Of a DNA stretch of 64,000 nt, positions 9,501 through 19,735 are shown piece after piece. The position numbers and the translations under genes were made by a program. This DNA is from Tiliqua scincoides (lineage: Eukaryota > Chordata > Lepidosauria > Squamata > Scincidae), in NCBI RefSeq assembly GCF_035046505.1, contig NC_089824.1, forward strand, positions 220,728,596 to 220,792,595. Reading direction: 5' to 3'. The notes below the pieces were generated by a model. It saw nothing but the letters and a program-made list of their open reading frames with translations, was not told where the DNA came from and did not search any database. Position 1 is the stretch's first letter, and every line of letters begins with the position of its first letter.

Positions 9501-12274
9501 CGCCCTCTACCACAAAGACAGAGAGTGCTGTCCCATCATCTTTGGCCACATAGAAGGCCGGGAGAAGAGCCTCATGGTCTCGACAGAAGATGGAAATGAG
9601 AACTCCAGGGCAAATCCTGAAGAAGCAGAGCAGGTGGTGAGTAAACCAGCAAAAGGACATCAACAGAGCGCCCAGTCCTATGCATGTCTGCTCAGAAGTA
9701 AATGCTATTTTAGTCAATGGGGCTTACTCCCAGGTAAATGTGGATAGAATTGAAGCCTGAACCTACCTCTGTCTGTGCAGTCCCATCCTGGGTTCTGTTT
9801 TTGGTTCATGCAGGAACTTGACAGCATGTTGGGAACTGGCTTCTAAATTTCTTGGTGTCTTTCTGGTCCACTTTCAGGTGAGGATAGCCAAACAGCTGAC
9901 GCTGGATCGTACCACTAAGCCAGAGCAGATTGCGGTCTTGACCCCTTACAATGCTCAGGTCGTTGAGATCAAGAAGCTTCTTCTCCAGCAAGGACTGCAG
10001 GCTATAACTGTTTGCACCATCATGAAAAGTCAAGGTAAGTTGCTGGTAGGCAAGGCAAGGCTGTCACAGACTGTCCACTGTTGACCTGTGAGGTGAGCCA
10101 ACCATGACAGCAGCGGTGCGTGCTCTGTGCCAGAAGAAATTTTTCTGCACTGATGTGTTTAAATATTCTGCTCCGAAGTCGCCTCTGGCTCATGCTACTA
10201 ATTTTCCCTATTCCCTGCCCAACTGCTAAGGAAGATTAGCTCCACAAGTTATGCAAAGGAAGATAAAAAAGCCTGGCTTGTAACTTTTTTGCTGCTCCTT
10301 GCTGAGAATGTGTCATGACTCTCTGATTTGGGTGGAGATGATGAGTGCTTTGCCAGACTTTCCTCCTTTACAAGGTGCCTTTAGCTCAGCAGTTTTTAAC
10401 AGTGTGCCATAGAAGGTCCAGAGGTGTGCTGTGGAAGTTTGGAGCACAGTAGTTGAAAATTGCTGAAAACTTATGTGTTCTGTGACTCAGTTTCTAGGGC
10501 AACTGTCTGTCGTAAAGACAGGCAGAGCCAGTGGAAGACAGACAATTTGTTACTACAGACAGTTGCCATCAAAACAGCTGCAGAACCTGGAAGAGTCTCC
10601 TGGAAGTCATAAGTGACATCCTAAGAGGCGAAGACCATAGAGAGCTCAGTGTGCCATGAGAAGAAAAACGTTGAAAGCCTGCTTTCCACCTGATTGTTTG
10701 TACTTAGAGTGTGACATGGGAGCTGACTCACAAGAATCTCTAGGTGCTGAAATAGATCAGCTGTAAGTGCCAGGGATTGAGGCTTTTATTTTTGAGGGAA
10801 GAAACCAGTAAACAGTGGTCTTTAATCTCTTTTCAGTGTGTGTTTCTTCAGGTGAAACTAGATGTTGCAAAGGCAAATGCAGGGTTTCCAGTCTACTTTC
10901 ACTTTGTATTCTTGGGGTGGAGCAGGGCCAAGCATCCCTTCTCCCATTGGACAACTTCCCCATACACAAGCCCCCACCCCCTTCCTACACATCTGTTAGG
11001 TAAGAACCTGGGTATGTCCTACTTCAGAGCAGGGTGCAATCAAACATGCGGACACAGCAGAGTCTTCAGGTGCAATTGTATTTTGAGTACAGAGCCATAC
11101 ACAGAATAGTTAGAGCAATCCAGGTCATGCACATGTAATACAGCAATTCAGAGTTACCTAGTTATAGTCCAGTTTCCTTAAGGCAAAGTCAGTCCATGGT
11201 CATTTACAGTGTTTGTTCTGACAAGGCCTCCAGCAGTAGCTTCTCAGTTCACCCACTTCTAAGGTGGAGCTGCGTGGAGAGGCTTAAATGGGATTCAGCA
11301 CCCAATCTAGTTTTTGCCTGGTTAATTAGGGCATGGCTGCACAGGTGTTCAGGTAGTCAAGCTATCACAGATGTTTACAACTTGCCCTGAACCAGCTGTT
11401 TCCAACCAGGCCTGACTGTGCCAGAGCAAAGAGCTAACAACATTTACATTACCTTGGCAAATGCGCACGATTGCTGAAGTTATTTGCCATGCTGTTCAGT
11501 TCTTCGTTTGTATTATATTACCCTTCCTTCATGGTGCTGGGGGTCTGGGCCACCTCACTTTATCCTCACAACAGCGATGTGATGTAGCTTCTGTTGAGAG
11601 ATTTTGCACGGACCAAGGTACCCCAGTGAGTTTCGTAGCTGAAATGGGCTAACGCTGCTGCAATTTCTGACTTTCAGGCAGTGAGTGGAAGTATGTGATT
11701 GTGTCCACTGTCCGCTCATGTCCCCGCACAGCGATTGACAAAAGACCCACCAAAACCTGGCAGAAGAAGCACTTGGGATTTGTGACTGACCCAAACCAGA
11801 TCAATGTCTGCATCACTCGAGCACAGGAGGGGCTCTGTATTATTGGTAAGTAATGCCTGCGGCTAAGAAGGGTCGGCTGTATAGTTCTTCCTTTGCTTGC
11901 AGAAGATCTCAGGCTCAGTCCTTAGCAATTCCAGTTGGGGAAGAGAAAAATTGTTGTCTGAACCCCTTGGAGACATCACATCAGAATAGAGCTAGCTGGA
12001 CTAATGATTTGACCCCATGGCAGTTTCTTAGGTAGGGAAGGGAAAAGCAGTCTGGAGCGACACAGTCTGGTTTCAGCTGAAGTCTTGGGTCTGTTCATCA
12101 TTGTTGCTTGTCTCTCTTCCACTCTCCCTGTCCCCAATTTTGCTTTTAGGAAACCGGTACCTCCTAGAAAGCAACACCTTATGGCGAAGGCTTGTGGAAC
12201 ATTATAGGAAACAGAGATGCTACACGGCTGCTCCTGCAATTAAAATTAGGCAAATGCCAGCCATTCGACGATGA
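3382..12274 (+). CDS. HELZ2: HELZ2, 3' part of the gene (last eight coding exons)
   Basis: Eight exons with consistent GT/AG borders and matching phases join into 419 codons plus TGA: 3382-3526, 6294-6410, 7469-7664, 8729-8863, 9418-9636, 9878-10034, 11678-11845 and 12150-12274. The product is the C-terminal UPF1-like superfamily 1 helicase domain of HELZ2, an interferon-inducible RNA helicase/exonuclease and nuclear-receptor coactivator (known for the family). In order one sees the stretch after motif Ia, motif II (LIDECAMSTEPE), motif III (GDHKQLRPVV), the LDTQYRM box, VLTPYNAQ, TKSQG-like motif V (IMKSQGSEW) and motif VI (VCITRAQEGL). The Walker A exon and the N-terminal zinc fingers and first helicase domain lie off the left edge. 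The family assignment is from remembered HELZ2 sequence, not from a search. MOV10 and ZNFX1 are less likely, because the C-terminal order and the FNDC11 neighbour fit HELZ2. Confidence 0.93.
4437..5274 (+). mobile_element. CR1-type LINE fragment in a HELZ2 intron
   Basis: It begins at the segment GSELSVT-D and continues with the RT C-terminus (ENKTANIIMPLYKSMVRP, YCVQFWSPHLKKDIVEME) in one frame, then shifts frame at RRLGGA and continues as ETYKMMQGMDRVDREML to GCKP. The tail ends TTCTTATGTTCTTATGTTA. It lies in sense orientation in the intron between the first two visible HELZ2 exons. Confidence 0.92.
5423..5957. repeat. DNA-element-like repeat with GCCCAATCCT ends
   Basis: It starts GCCCAATCCTGTGC and ends AGAATCGGGC, a degraded inverted pair. 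Its interior motif CTCCTCAAGGTAAGGGAA with TTCCCTTACCCC recurs at 44310-44340. I take it as a non-autonomous DNA element of unknown superfamily. The short reading frame MRATYHSTLLLFLLLAQRP inside looks like a signal peptide but is not supported by any flanking gene structure. Confidence 0.45.
6294..6410 (+). CDS. HELZ2: HELZ2 exon, linker before motif II
   Basis: The exon follows TTGTTCCATAG and ends before GTGAGT. It reads DITLHYRIRQPSNPHWQEIC, then AFDARVKNGEEITEDEVQ and two bases of Lys. The LHYRIRQ...FDARV pattern is a known HELZ2 stretch upstream of the DEAD-box-like motif. Both borders are phase 2 and match the flanking exons. The 2.77-kb intron upstream holds a CR1 copy and a foldback element. 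Confidence 0.85.
6870..7212 (+). mobile_element. CR1-type LINE 3' fragment in a HELZ2 intron
   Basis: It starts at DKRKYFFTQHVVGLWNSLPR, runs to SITGYKP, and ends with GGGGCTGTTCTTATGTTCTTA. It has the sense orientation of HELZ2 and lies between exons 6294-6410 and 7469-7664. Confidence 0.9.
7469..7664 (+). CDS. HELZ2: HELZ2 exon with helicase motif II
   Basis: The exon lies between CCTTGCAG and GTGAGT. It reads YKQLLSHARVHELKRHDVIL, CTCSASCASALTDNLHVKQV, LIDECAMSTEPETLIPLV, NYEKLEK. DECA is the Walker B / motif II box that binds magnesium and drives ATP hydrolysis. The form is DECA rather than the DEAG I recall for mammalian HELZ2; both occur in UPF1-like helicases. The length of 196 bases is one base completing Lys plus 65 codons. 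Confidence 0.93.
7815..8322. repeat. GC-rich foldback-like repeat in a HELZ2 intron
   Basis: It contains short inverted pairs (GGAAACTTTTCC, TTGCACCACC with GGTGGCACAAG, GCTTGCGTCAG with CTGACGCAAGC, GCCGGCACTC with GAGTGCCGGC) and ends GGCTGGATTGTGCCC. Part of the interior (GACTTGCACCAC...GGCACAAGTCCAAGGAG) resembles 18570-18605. It is probably an old DNA element; no target duplication was found. Confidence 0.4.
8729..8863 (+). CDS. HELZ2: HELZ2 exon with motif III and the QYRM box
   Basis: The exon is exactly 45 codons between TTCTTCCAG and GTAAGA, in phase 0 at both ends. It reads VVLLGDHKQLRPVV (motif III, the Q-containing GDxxQLxP box), then NNDLCKALGMETSLFERYN and RQALMLDTQYRM (motif IV-like YRM box). 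These boxes couple ATP hydrolysis to nucleic-acid movement in superfamily 1 helicases. Confidence 0.95.
9418..9636 (+). CDS. HELZ2: HELZ2 exon, subdomain 2A
   Basis: The exon is 73 codons between CCATTAG and GTGAGT, phase 0. It starts HKDICQFPSEAFYHSKLKTC and continues with CCPIIFGHIEGREKSLMVST and EDGNENSRANPEEAEQV. The YRM/HKDICQFPS junction continues the previous exon as in all UPF1-like helicases (YRMHP/HxxI..FPS). The donor was placed after the Val codon, because the next exon starts with Val-Arg, as in HELZ2 proteins. Confidence 0.94.
9668..9762. repeat. Short interspersed repeat (AATCCTAT-type ends)
   Basis: CAGTCCTATGCATGTCTGCTCAG followed by CAATGGGGCTTACTCCCAGG and GTGGATAGAATTGAAGCC match five other places in the window, best kept at 26260-26347. 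It lies in the HELZ2 intron just after exon 9418-9636. Confidence 0.6.
9878..10034 (+). CDS. HELZ2: HELZ2 exon with VLTPYNAQ box
   Basis: The exon lies between CCACTTTCAG and GTAAGT and ends with one base of a Gly codon. It reads VRIAKQLTLDRTTKPEQIA, VLTPYNAQVVEIKKLLLQQ and GLQAITVCTIMKSQ. The TPYNAQ box and the start of motif V (the VxTIxxSQG form) are present. No stop or frameshift is seen. Confidence 0.94.
10390..10681. mobile_element. hAT-like non-autonomous element (family B)
   Basis: It shares GTGTGCCATAGAAGGTCC, GGAGCACAGTAGTTGAAAA, ACAGACAGTTGCC and GAACCTGGAAGAGTCTCC with the interrupted copy at 48114-48390, and its end resembles the copy at 41620-41850. The ends are degraded inverted repeats. 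The 8-bp target duplication is not recognisable here, so the borders are approximate. It lies in a HELZ2 intron. Confidence 0.6.
10682..11677 (+). other. Unclassified intronic DNA
   Basis: I see no exon, tRNA-like box or known repeat end. The reading frames here are short and lack codon structure or splice sites that fit HELZ2. Confidence 0.4.
11678..11845 (+). CDS. HELZ2: HELZ2 exon with motifs V and VI
   Basis: The exon lies between CTGACTTTCAG and GTAAGT. It completes Gly, then reads SEWKYVIVSTVRSCPRTAID, KRPTKTWQKKHLGFVTDPNQ and INVCITRAQEGLCII. Motif VI (TRAxxGL) contains the arginine finger. The VSTVRS segment is the end of motif V. The upstream intron of 1.64 kb contains a hAT-like element and about 1 kb of DNA that I could not classify. 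Confidence 0.95.
12150..12274 (+). CDS. HELZ2: HELZ2 terminal exon with stop codon
   Basis: The exon follows TGCTTTTAG, completes a Gly codon and reads NRYLLESNTLWRRLVEHYRK, QRCYTAAPAIKIRQMPAIRR, then TGA at 12272-12274. HELZ2 proteins end shortly after a similar LWRxLLxF stretch and a basic tail, so this is the natural C-terminus. The 3' untranslated region starts at 12275. Confidence 0.9.
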
Positions 12275-13760
12275 GACTCCACCCTGGACAAAATACGGAC
12301 TGCTTTTGACATGGCTGCACTGTTTTCCAGACACCTTTCCAGCTTTTAAAAGAATGACCAATAGCCCATCTAGCTCTCTTTTGACAGTGATTGACCAGAC
12401 ATTCATATGACATTGCCTTTGTAGGCATTGGGTGGCAAGCAGGGCACAGTGAGACTCCTCCAACCTTCATTTTTGTGACCACATGAGACAGGCAGTACTG
12501 GTGGCTCAGGTCACACAGTGACCTGACTGTGGCAGGGAATCCACTGCATTCTAGCTTGACTCTTTCTGATCAGCAGGTGGATGGCAAAACCACCTGGCTG
12601 CATGGGGAGGGGCGCTGCAGCTGGACTGTAGCCTTGTCTTTGGATATGACTTGTGACTTGCAAAGAAGCCTGACCCCCCCCCCCCCCGAACAAGACTCTT
12701 CTGAGAACTTCAGTGAACTCTTTGTCTTTCTTTTTTGATGGCATATTCTCTTCTCTCCAGAAGAGATAAGCTTTTGGTATGAGGGATCAAAAGGTTCCCA
12801 TCCTGCCACTTTGGGAGGGGCCACTTGGCTTTGTTTTTGACTTTTACTTGAAAGTATTTCCTTTTGCCAAGAAACACTTGGTGAAGCTTTCCCTCTTGGC
12901 TTCTGCACTTCTTGTTCTACCAACACTGATAGGAAGATGGCCTAGCATCAATGAAGGAAAAGACATTTTGGCTGGCTCCTTGCAAGGTTGCCTTTCTTTC
13001 ACCCAGTATGAACCTTGATGACAATCTGCCGCAGCCCAGAAGGATTGCTGAGACTTCAAGAGAAGCTGCAGATAAGCAGTGCCTAGTGTGCAGGCTCAGG
13101 TAACCACATGGAGAACATGCACAGCTTTGCTGGCTGTGGTCTGTAGTCCTTGTGCTTCTGTGTAAGCAGGTCTATGTGCATTGCGCTGTCCCCACGTGGA
13201 TTGTATGTGCTGCGTCAGGGTTTGGGGGGGGGAGCGTCTTTGTCATTTCAGCTTTGAATACACAAGTGCCTACTTTATTCATGAAACTCCATGCATGAGG
13301 TTTTCAAAACCACCTGGGGCTAACTCCTTGGAAGTCAAACTGACCTGGATTTAGCTGTTGCTAGACCTCATTTGTGCTTAATTTAGCTGCTCTGGTGTAT
13401 CCACAAAAACTGCAAAGCCCACAGGAGAGAATTTAGCACCATGTTTGCGCTAAGAGGATGTTGTTAGGCTTCTTCCTCAATGCCTAGGACAGTGGGGGAT
13501 GTGCAATAAGTCCTGTGATGTCCTGCAGTTGCTTTGTGATTTGTTCTGCCTTTGTTTTGCTGACTTGAGCTCAATCATATCTGGGTCTTTTGCTGCTGGA
13601 GTGGGCTGCCATTGCAGGCTTCCAGGCTGCTGCCACAAATGACAGTGGTGCAATGCTTGTAGCAGCTCTCAGAGTCTCCAATGGTGCCTGTAAATTGATT
13701 GGGGGGGGTGTTTTCTGGACGGGGAAGGGAAAGATCCCTTTGGCACCAGTATAGCCAGGA
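12275..13760 (+). other. Probable start of the HELZ2 3' untranslated region, no clear repeat
   Basis: This stretch follows the HELZ2 stop. I see no coding exon and no clear repeat apart from poly-C (from 12674) and poly-G (13225, 13704) runs. There is no AATAAA close to the stop. The first clear ones downstream are at 17758-17763 and 17895-17900, beyond several repeats. Where the transcript ends is unknown to me. Confidence 0.4.
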
Positions 13761-13921
13761 CAGTAGTGTAGCCAGCATTGCGCAGCACGGTAAGTACAGC
13801 AAGCTCAGCAACTACCCATGTAAGTGGTTCTTTCCAGTCACCACTGGAGCCATTCCAGGCAGCGATGCATGTGCAGCACCTGCTGTACTTACTGGGCTGC
13901 CCCATTCTGGCTACACTACTG
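13761..13921. mobile_element. hAT-like MITE, 161 bp
   Basis: Inverted ends CAGTAGTGTAGCCAG and CTGGCTACACTACTG match perfectly over 15 bases. The flanking 8-mers AGCCAGGA and TGCCAGGA match at 7 of 8, as expected for a hAT target duplication. The interior (GTAAGTACAGCA...TGCTGTACTTAC) is itself partly palindromic. Confidence 0.85.
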
Positions 13922-14589
13922 TGCCAGGATCCTATCCTATCCCTCTTGTTCAGCTGGTCGCTCCCCTTCTCTCTCCTCAGACTTATACTAGCTAATACAG
14001 CAGGTATAGGTCCAAGGAGACCCATAGGTTAAGTAGAGATAAGTAGGAACTGTTTTTACTTACCTCATTCAGGCCTCCCGATGGCCCCCCCCCCCCACTA
14101 TTGGATGCTGCATGTGCCCCATCAGTGTGGCTGCATAATTGCTGCTGGGGGAGGGATAGAACTGGGCTCTTAGATTTTAATGTATTCAGTTTATGGCAAT
14201 ATATGGAGCTTCTTTTTAATGGGGGAGGGAGAAGAACATCCTAGAATTCTAAAGTTGTACACATTGACTAAATTGTGCAAATTTGATACCATTGATATTT
14301 TTACTTCGGCTGGAGGCTTTCCCCCTCCAGAAATATAAATGTATTGTCAGGGACCTTAATTGCAGTGGACAGGAAAGGAGGCAGCTCTCTCTTCTCCATT
14401 GTTCTACCTCAGTCTTTTTGAATGTGAAATGCCATGTACTGGTTGTTGCTGCTGCTTTTTGGCAGTTGTTATAAATTCAAAAATGCCCCACTCCCAACCA
14501 CAACCCTTCATTGGCCACTGGAACAGGGAACAAGTTTTGGAAAGGAGAACCAGGCTTGTAAGAACACTCATAATACGCATGCACTACAG

Positions 14590-14910
14590 CAAGGGTTTGG
14601 CAATCTATGGCCCGTGGGCTGGATCTGGCCTGCCACCCAAGGTCACCTGGCTTCTGTGGAGCTTGGCTTGGGAGGCAAAGTCTTCTGCCCAATTTGCTAT
14701 GCACTGGACGGGGAATGGCAGAGTGGCATGCCCAGGCTTACAGAGTCCCTGTGCTGTGCAGTATTTCTTGCTGGTGTGTGGCACATGGGACGGGAGCCGA
14801 GCTCTGCACAGTCATTTCTGGGAGCTCGGCAACCTGGACGTTTTGGTGATGGTATGATGATGTCTTTGCTGAATGTCCGATCCCTTTGCTGAGAAGGTTG
14901 CCAACCCCTG
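14590..14910. mobile_element. hAT-like element (GGTTGGCAACC type), 321 bp
   Basis: It begins CAAGGGTTTGGCAATCTATG and ends GAAGGTTGCCAACCCCTG, an inverted pair with decay. Flanks CACTACAG and CAGAACAG match at 6 of 8. The TGGCCCGTGGGCTGGATCTG segment is typical of hAT-derived vertebrate repeats. A CR1 copy begins 13 bases later. Confidence 0.75.
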
Positions 14911-14922
14911 CAGAACAGGCTC

Positions 14923-15974
14923 TTAAGAACAGAAGAACAGCCCCACTGGATCAGGCCATAGGCCATCTAGTCCAGCTTCCCGTATCTCACAGCGGCCCAC
15001 CAAACGCCCCAGGGAGCACACCAGATAACAAGAGACCTCATCTTGGTGCCCTCCCTTGCATCTGACGTAGCCCATTTCTAAAATTAGGAGGTGGCACATA
15101 CACATCATGGCTTGTAACCCATAATGGATTTGTCCTCCAAAAACTTGTCCAATCCCCTTTTAAAGGCATCTAGGCCAGATGCCGTCACCACATCCTGCGG
15201 CAAGGAGTTCCACAGACCGACCACACGCTGAGTAAAGAAATATTTTCTTTTGTCTGACCTAATCCTCCCAACACTCAATTTGAGTGGGTGTCCCCTGCTT
15301 CTGGTGTTATGTGAGAGTGTAAAGAGCAACTCTCTATCCACTCTGTCCATCCCCTGCATAATTTTGTATGTCTCAATCATGCCCCCCTCAGGTGTCTCTT
15401 TTCTAGGCTGAAGAGGCCCAAACGCTGTAGTCTTTCCTCATAAGGAAGGTGCCCAGCCCAGCAATCATCTTAGTTGCTCTCTTCTGCACCTTTTCCATTT
15501 CCACTATGTCCTTTTTGAGATGTGGTGACCAGAACTGGACACAATACTCCAGGTGTGGCCTTACCATCGATTTGTACAACGGCATTATAATATTAGCAGT
15601 TTTGTTCTCAATACCTTTTCTAATGACTGCAAGAATAGAATTGGCCTTTACTGCCACCGCACATTGCGTCTTTCATTGACTTGTCCACCACCACCCCAAG
15701 ATGTCTCTCCTGATCTGTCACAGACAGCTCAGAACCCATCAGCCTATATCTAAAGTTTTGATTTTTTGCCCCAATGTGCATGACTTTACACTTACTGACA
15801 TTGAAGCGCATCTGCCATTTTGCTGCCCATTCTGCCAGTCTGGAGAGATCCTTCTGGAGCTCCTCACAATCACTTCTGGTCTTCACCACTTGGAAAAGTT
15901 TGGTGTCGTCTGCAAACTTAGCCACCTCACTGCTCAACCCTTTCTCCAGGTCATTTATGAAGAGGTTGAAAAGC
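14923..15974 (-). mobile_element. CR1-type LINE, 5'-truncated copy of about 1 kb
   Basis: It reads on the minus strand from [20 protein letters not shown] through ADDTKLFQVV and [20 protein letters not shown] to SIMGYKP and the tail. The ORF is broken by small deletions near 15665 and 15400. At its 5' end it abuts a second CR1 scrap at 15975. Confidence 0.92.
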
Positions 15975-16013
15975 TTGCACATACACATCATGGCTTGTAA
16001 CCCATAATGGATT
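15975..16013 (-). mobile_element. CR1-type LINE scrap
   Basis: ACACATCATGGCTTGTAACC and CATAATGGATTT repeat the end of the ORF (SIMGYKP) of the neighbouring copy in the same orientation. It marks a second insertion or a local duplication. Confidence 0.7.
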
Positions 16014-16230
16014 TAATAATGGATTCTTCAAGCAGCCTTGCATACAACACCAGAAGTTTATTAGCCTTCCCACACACACAGTCCTGCTACTTTTGTAATG
16101 TGGCCTTAAAATTATATGAAAAAAGCCCTTCCATGTCTAGGCACCAAGATGCAACTCATTATAGGTGACCAGGCAAGGGGCTTACTACAAGCCTGTCTTA
16201 GACGTTTTGCCAGTTTCTGTTTCAACACCT

Positions 16231-16600
16231 CTTTGGTGGGCCGCTGTGAGATACAGGAAGCTGGACTAGATGGGCCTATGGCCTGATCCAGTGGGGCTAT
16301 TCTTATGTTCTTAACTACAATTCCCAGGAGGCCTTGCAGGTCTCTTGTTATCTGGTGCGCTCCCTGGGGCATTTGGTGGGCCACTGTGAGATACAGGAAG
16401 CTGGACTAGATGGGCCTATGGCCTGACCCAGTGGGGCTGTTCTTATGTTCTTATGTTCTTAACTACAATGCCCAGGAAGCCTTGCAGGTCTCTTGTTATC
16501 TGGTGCGCTCCCTGGGGCATTTGGTGGGCCACTGTGAGATACAGGAAGCTGGACTAGATGGGCCTATGGCCTGACCCAGTGGGGCTGTTCTTATGTTCTC
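16231..16600 (+). repeat. Three CR1 3' tails in tandem (about 147-bp units)
   Basis: TTGGTGGGCC[G/A]CTGTGAGA...GATGGGCCTATGGCCTGA...TTCTTATGTTCTTA occurs three times, ending near 16313, 16460 and 16600. Units two (16314-16460) and three (16461-16600) both begin with ACTACAAT[T/G]CCCAGGA[G/A]GCC and GGTCTCTTGTTATCTGG. This is a local tandem duplication of a tail joined to a non-CR1 ACTACAATTCCC segment. Confidence 0.85.
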
Positions 16601-18951
16601 TTTCCTTTCACCCTCTGTCATTTCACTCCACACTAGCTCCACTGCTACTAGCCATCTCCAAGGCCCACATTGACCTTTCCACCTTCTTCCATGCTCTTCT
16701 GCACCTTGTGAAGAGTCATTGTTTCCACCTGTTCTTTCCTATCCCCTCCAAAGGGCATTTGTGTGGAACTGCCATTCCTGAACCACAGTAGCCTCTATTG
16801 TTTCTGAACTCCCTTCAACATTATCCATTGCCGTTTATTGATGTCCCGCTTTTCCTTTCTGAGATGCAATATGTTTTCAGATCTTTCTCCTGTCCTTAAA
16901 ATAAGGAAGAAAATATGTCAAGAAAATATTCAGGAAGTTGCTCTTGACCTGTAGCATTCACACTGTAAACTATATGCACAGTTGCCATTCAAATGTTTTA
17001 TAACTTGGAAGCCTAGGGTTTTGTGATTGCCATTCCAATGGAGAAATTGCTAGGCTAAATCCACTGGAAATGTCTCCTGCATGTGTCAGCTGGAATGAAT
17101 GGGATGTGGAAGATTACACAGTGCTCTTGCCCAAATCATTTCAGTAGAGCTTGTGCAAGGGAAGGTTCCTTGTGAATTATGGCCAAGTTCTTTTGCAGGG
17201 AGCACCTGCTGGAGCAAGGGAATTGCATTATGTGAAGAAACTCGGCCATGCCTCAGTTTTAGCAACCAGGCATTGCAGTTAACTTGCCTTTCTCTCAACA
17301 AAATTCTAACTGAAATATCCATATTTCCAGATACACAATTATTGGCTTCTCTGAAGAACACACCAGAACATTTAAAACTGTCACATTTCAGCCTGGTATC
17401 TTATAGGGACACAGTTCTCCTTAAAAAAGGAGCTTAAAAGCAGATGCAATTTAAAATTATTTTTTTGTGCAGTAATTTGGCTTAAATGAAAAGGAAGGGT
17501 ATAAGCCAGTAGGAAGCTCTCTTGCAGAAATCCCACTGAAATGAATGGGACACTGTTCCTGTATGGGTTCCATGTATTTGGATGGATAGCGTTCTGGATT
17601 GCACCTGAAATGTCAATTACCTCTGAAATGGATGAAACAATTTCTGAATCGTAATCTTCTGTGTTGGATTCTATTTTATGATCTATTATATTTTTTTAAA
17701 AAATAGAATTTGTATAGAATCTCCTGTGAGAATTCTTTGGGGAGGACTGGATATTAAAATAAATTTTAAATCTTTTATATCTATAGATGAGTTTCTGGTA
17801 TTCAAAACCTTTTTAAAAATTGTAAACTGATAATATTTGTGTTCATCTGATCCACGACATTCCTCTTTGATTATGTATTGTGAATTGTATTCAGAATAAA
17901 ACATGTTTTATGGTGATAAACTGTGGTGTGTGTGCTCCTGCGCGCCACAGAGGCCTGGTCTACAAATGCAGTACAGTGAAGTGCAAGAATCCTGAAGCAG
18001 CAGAATCAACAGTGTCATTTCAGACTTGCAGGTGTGTGAGGGGAATCACACTTGTGAATGCTTTGAAATACAGTTTTTTAAAAAAAAAATATCTGCAAGT
18101 AGAGAACTAGCATAACAAAGAAGGCTGGGCTACAACTCTTCTCCTTGATGTTGGGGTGTGCGCATTTTTTCCCTATAGGTTGGGGAGTATTTAAAAATGG
18201 CATCTTCCATCTGCAGTGCCAAAGTCCAATCTACCATCTCATTCTGCTGAAGTTGAATAACAGGCTACAGAGCAAAGTCAGACTCATCAATGATAAAGAA
18301 GACGGATCAGCTAGATTAGAAGAACTCTGCAGAATAGGACCAAATGGATCTATTATATTCCCTTTATAAAACTATCAAAGCTGGTGGTCATCACTGTCTT
18401 TGTGACTGTGAGATGCCATTTTCAGAACTATGGAGAGATAATCTTGTTGAACCTCTTCCGTGTTGTTGGCAGTTTTGGGGTGGGTGGGAGGACTTTGGCA
18501 TTAGCAGCGCACACAAGAAATCCTGTCTCCCCTTCCTGGCCCAGAACCACACCCAGGAGTCTTTGTGGACTTATGCCAGCAAGAGAGCTGGTGTAAGTCC
18601 AAGGAGGCACACTGATGGCATTGTTCTCTCTGAGGAGTATGATTGTGTGGCCATGCAACTCCCAACCAAACTCTCCTACGTGTGGAGCTTGACAGCTTGG
18701 AAGTTCGGCAATGATGCGATAACTTTATTGCCCAATGTTTAGAGGCAGCATTGCCACTCCTCACAATGCCACACAGCTGCCCAAAGGGTCCCTGCAGCAG
18801 TGCAGATCCTTAGAGGGAACAGACTGGAAGTCAGGCAGCCTACAGGCAGGAAGTAAAGAGATTTGTATACCTGTCCTGGGCCATCTGGTCTCTCTCTCCC
18901 CCCCATGGCATGCAGTGTGCACTCCCATCAGTGGCACTGCATGGTCTGGGT
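16601..18951. other. Largely unclassified DNA between HELZ2 and FNDC11
   Basis: It contains two candidate poly(A) signals (separate entry). At 18530-18605 a short segment resembles the foldback repeat at 7815-8322. I see no coding exon. Confidence 0.4.
17758..17900 (+). promoter_or_regulatory. Two candidate plus-strand polyadenylation signals
   Basis: AATAAA occurs at 17758-17763 and again at 17895-17900, the second followed by a GT-rich run (TGTGGTGTGTGTG) about 25 bases on. They could end a very long HELZ2 3' untranslated region, but in AT-rich DNA AATAAA is common by chance. Confidence 0.25.
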
Positions 18952-19340
18952 CAGTGTTTATCAAACTGTGAGTTGGGACCCACTAGGTGGGTCTTGGGCC
19001 CATTTCAGGTGGGTCCCCATTCACTTCAAAATTTTATTTTTAATATAAAATATTGACTTGATGCTACCATGGTATGTTGATGGTACCATGGTATGTGACT
19101 GCATTTGGGGAAATGTTGCAGACCTGTACTTTTAACAAGCTACTAGGTATATTCTTTTAACAATGATAGTCAATGGGACTTACTCCTGGGTAAGTGTGGG
19201 TAGGATTGCAGCCTAGAATTGTGAAAATTTTTTCCCCTGCTTGTTGATGTCACTTCCGGTCATGACATCACTTCCAGTGGGTCCTGAGAGATTCTCATTC
19301 TAAAAAGTGGGTCCCAGTGCTAAATGTGTGAGAATCACTG
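18952..19340. mobile_element. hAT-like non-autonomous element (family C), 389 bp
   Basis: It begins CAGTGTTTATCAAACTGTGA and ends TGTGAGAATCACTG. Flanks GTCTGGGT and GTCTGGGC match at 7 of 8. Shared segments with 43592-43929 (reverse orientation) include GTGGGTCCCCATTCA, CATACCATGG, AAATGTTGCAGACC and the ACTTACTCCTGG repeat. The family resembles hAT elements with CAGTGGTTCTCAAAC ends. Confidence 0.88.
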
Positions 19341-19639
19341 GTCTGGGCTATTGGGGGATAGGATTGGGCCCGGTTGGGCAATATTCAACCCATCATTCCC
19401 CTATAAGTCACAAGAAATTGTTTTACAGCCCAGTATCCACGAAATGTGGCCCATGACATTCCAGCACTACATTCTTACATTGTTAACATTGTTTTCCCTT
19501 GTGGGCCAGCTACCAGACAACACAATGATGTCCCCCGTCGTCTTCACTTGGGACATCCCAGCACATGAATAAGGACATTCAGAGTGGATGTAGCATACAC
19601 TACCTGAACAGAAACTAATACAAGAGTCACAAACACAGC

Positions 19640-19735
19640 CAGCCATCTACTGAATCAGACCAACCAAGGACATCCTGCATGCAAAGCAGGTGCTTTTCAA
19701 CTGAGCTGCAGCCCTTCCCTGGGATGCAATACCAC
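19640..19735 (-). mobile_element. tRNA-derived SINE fragment
   Basis: Reverse complement of the head of the SINE seen at 42111 and 54062: CTGCATGCAAAGCAGGTGCT, then CAACTGAGCTGCAGCCC. The orientation is minus and the 3' part is missing. Confidence 0.6.
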
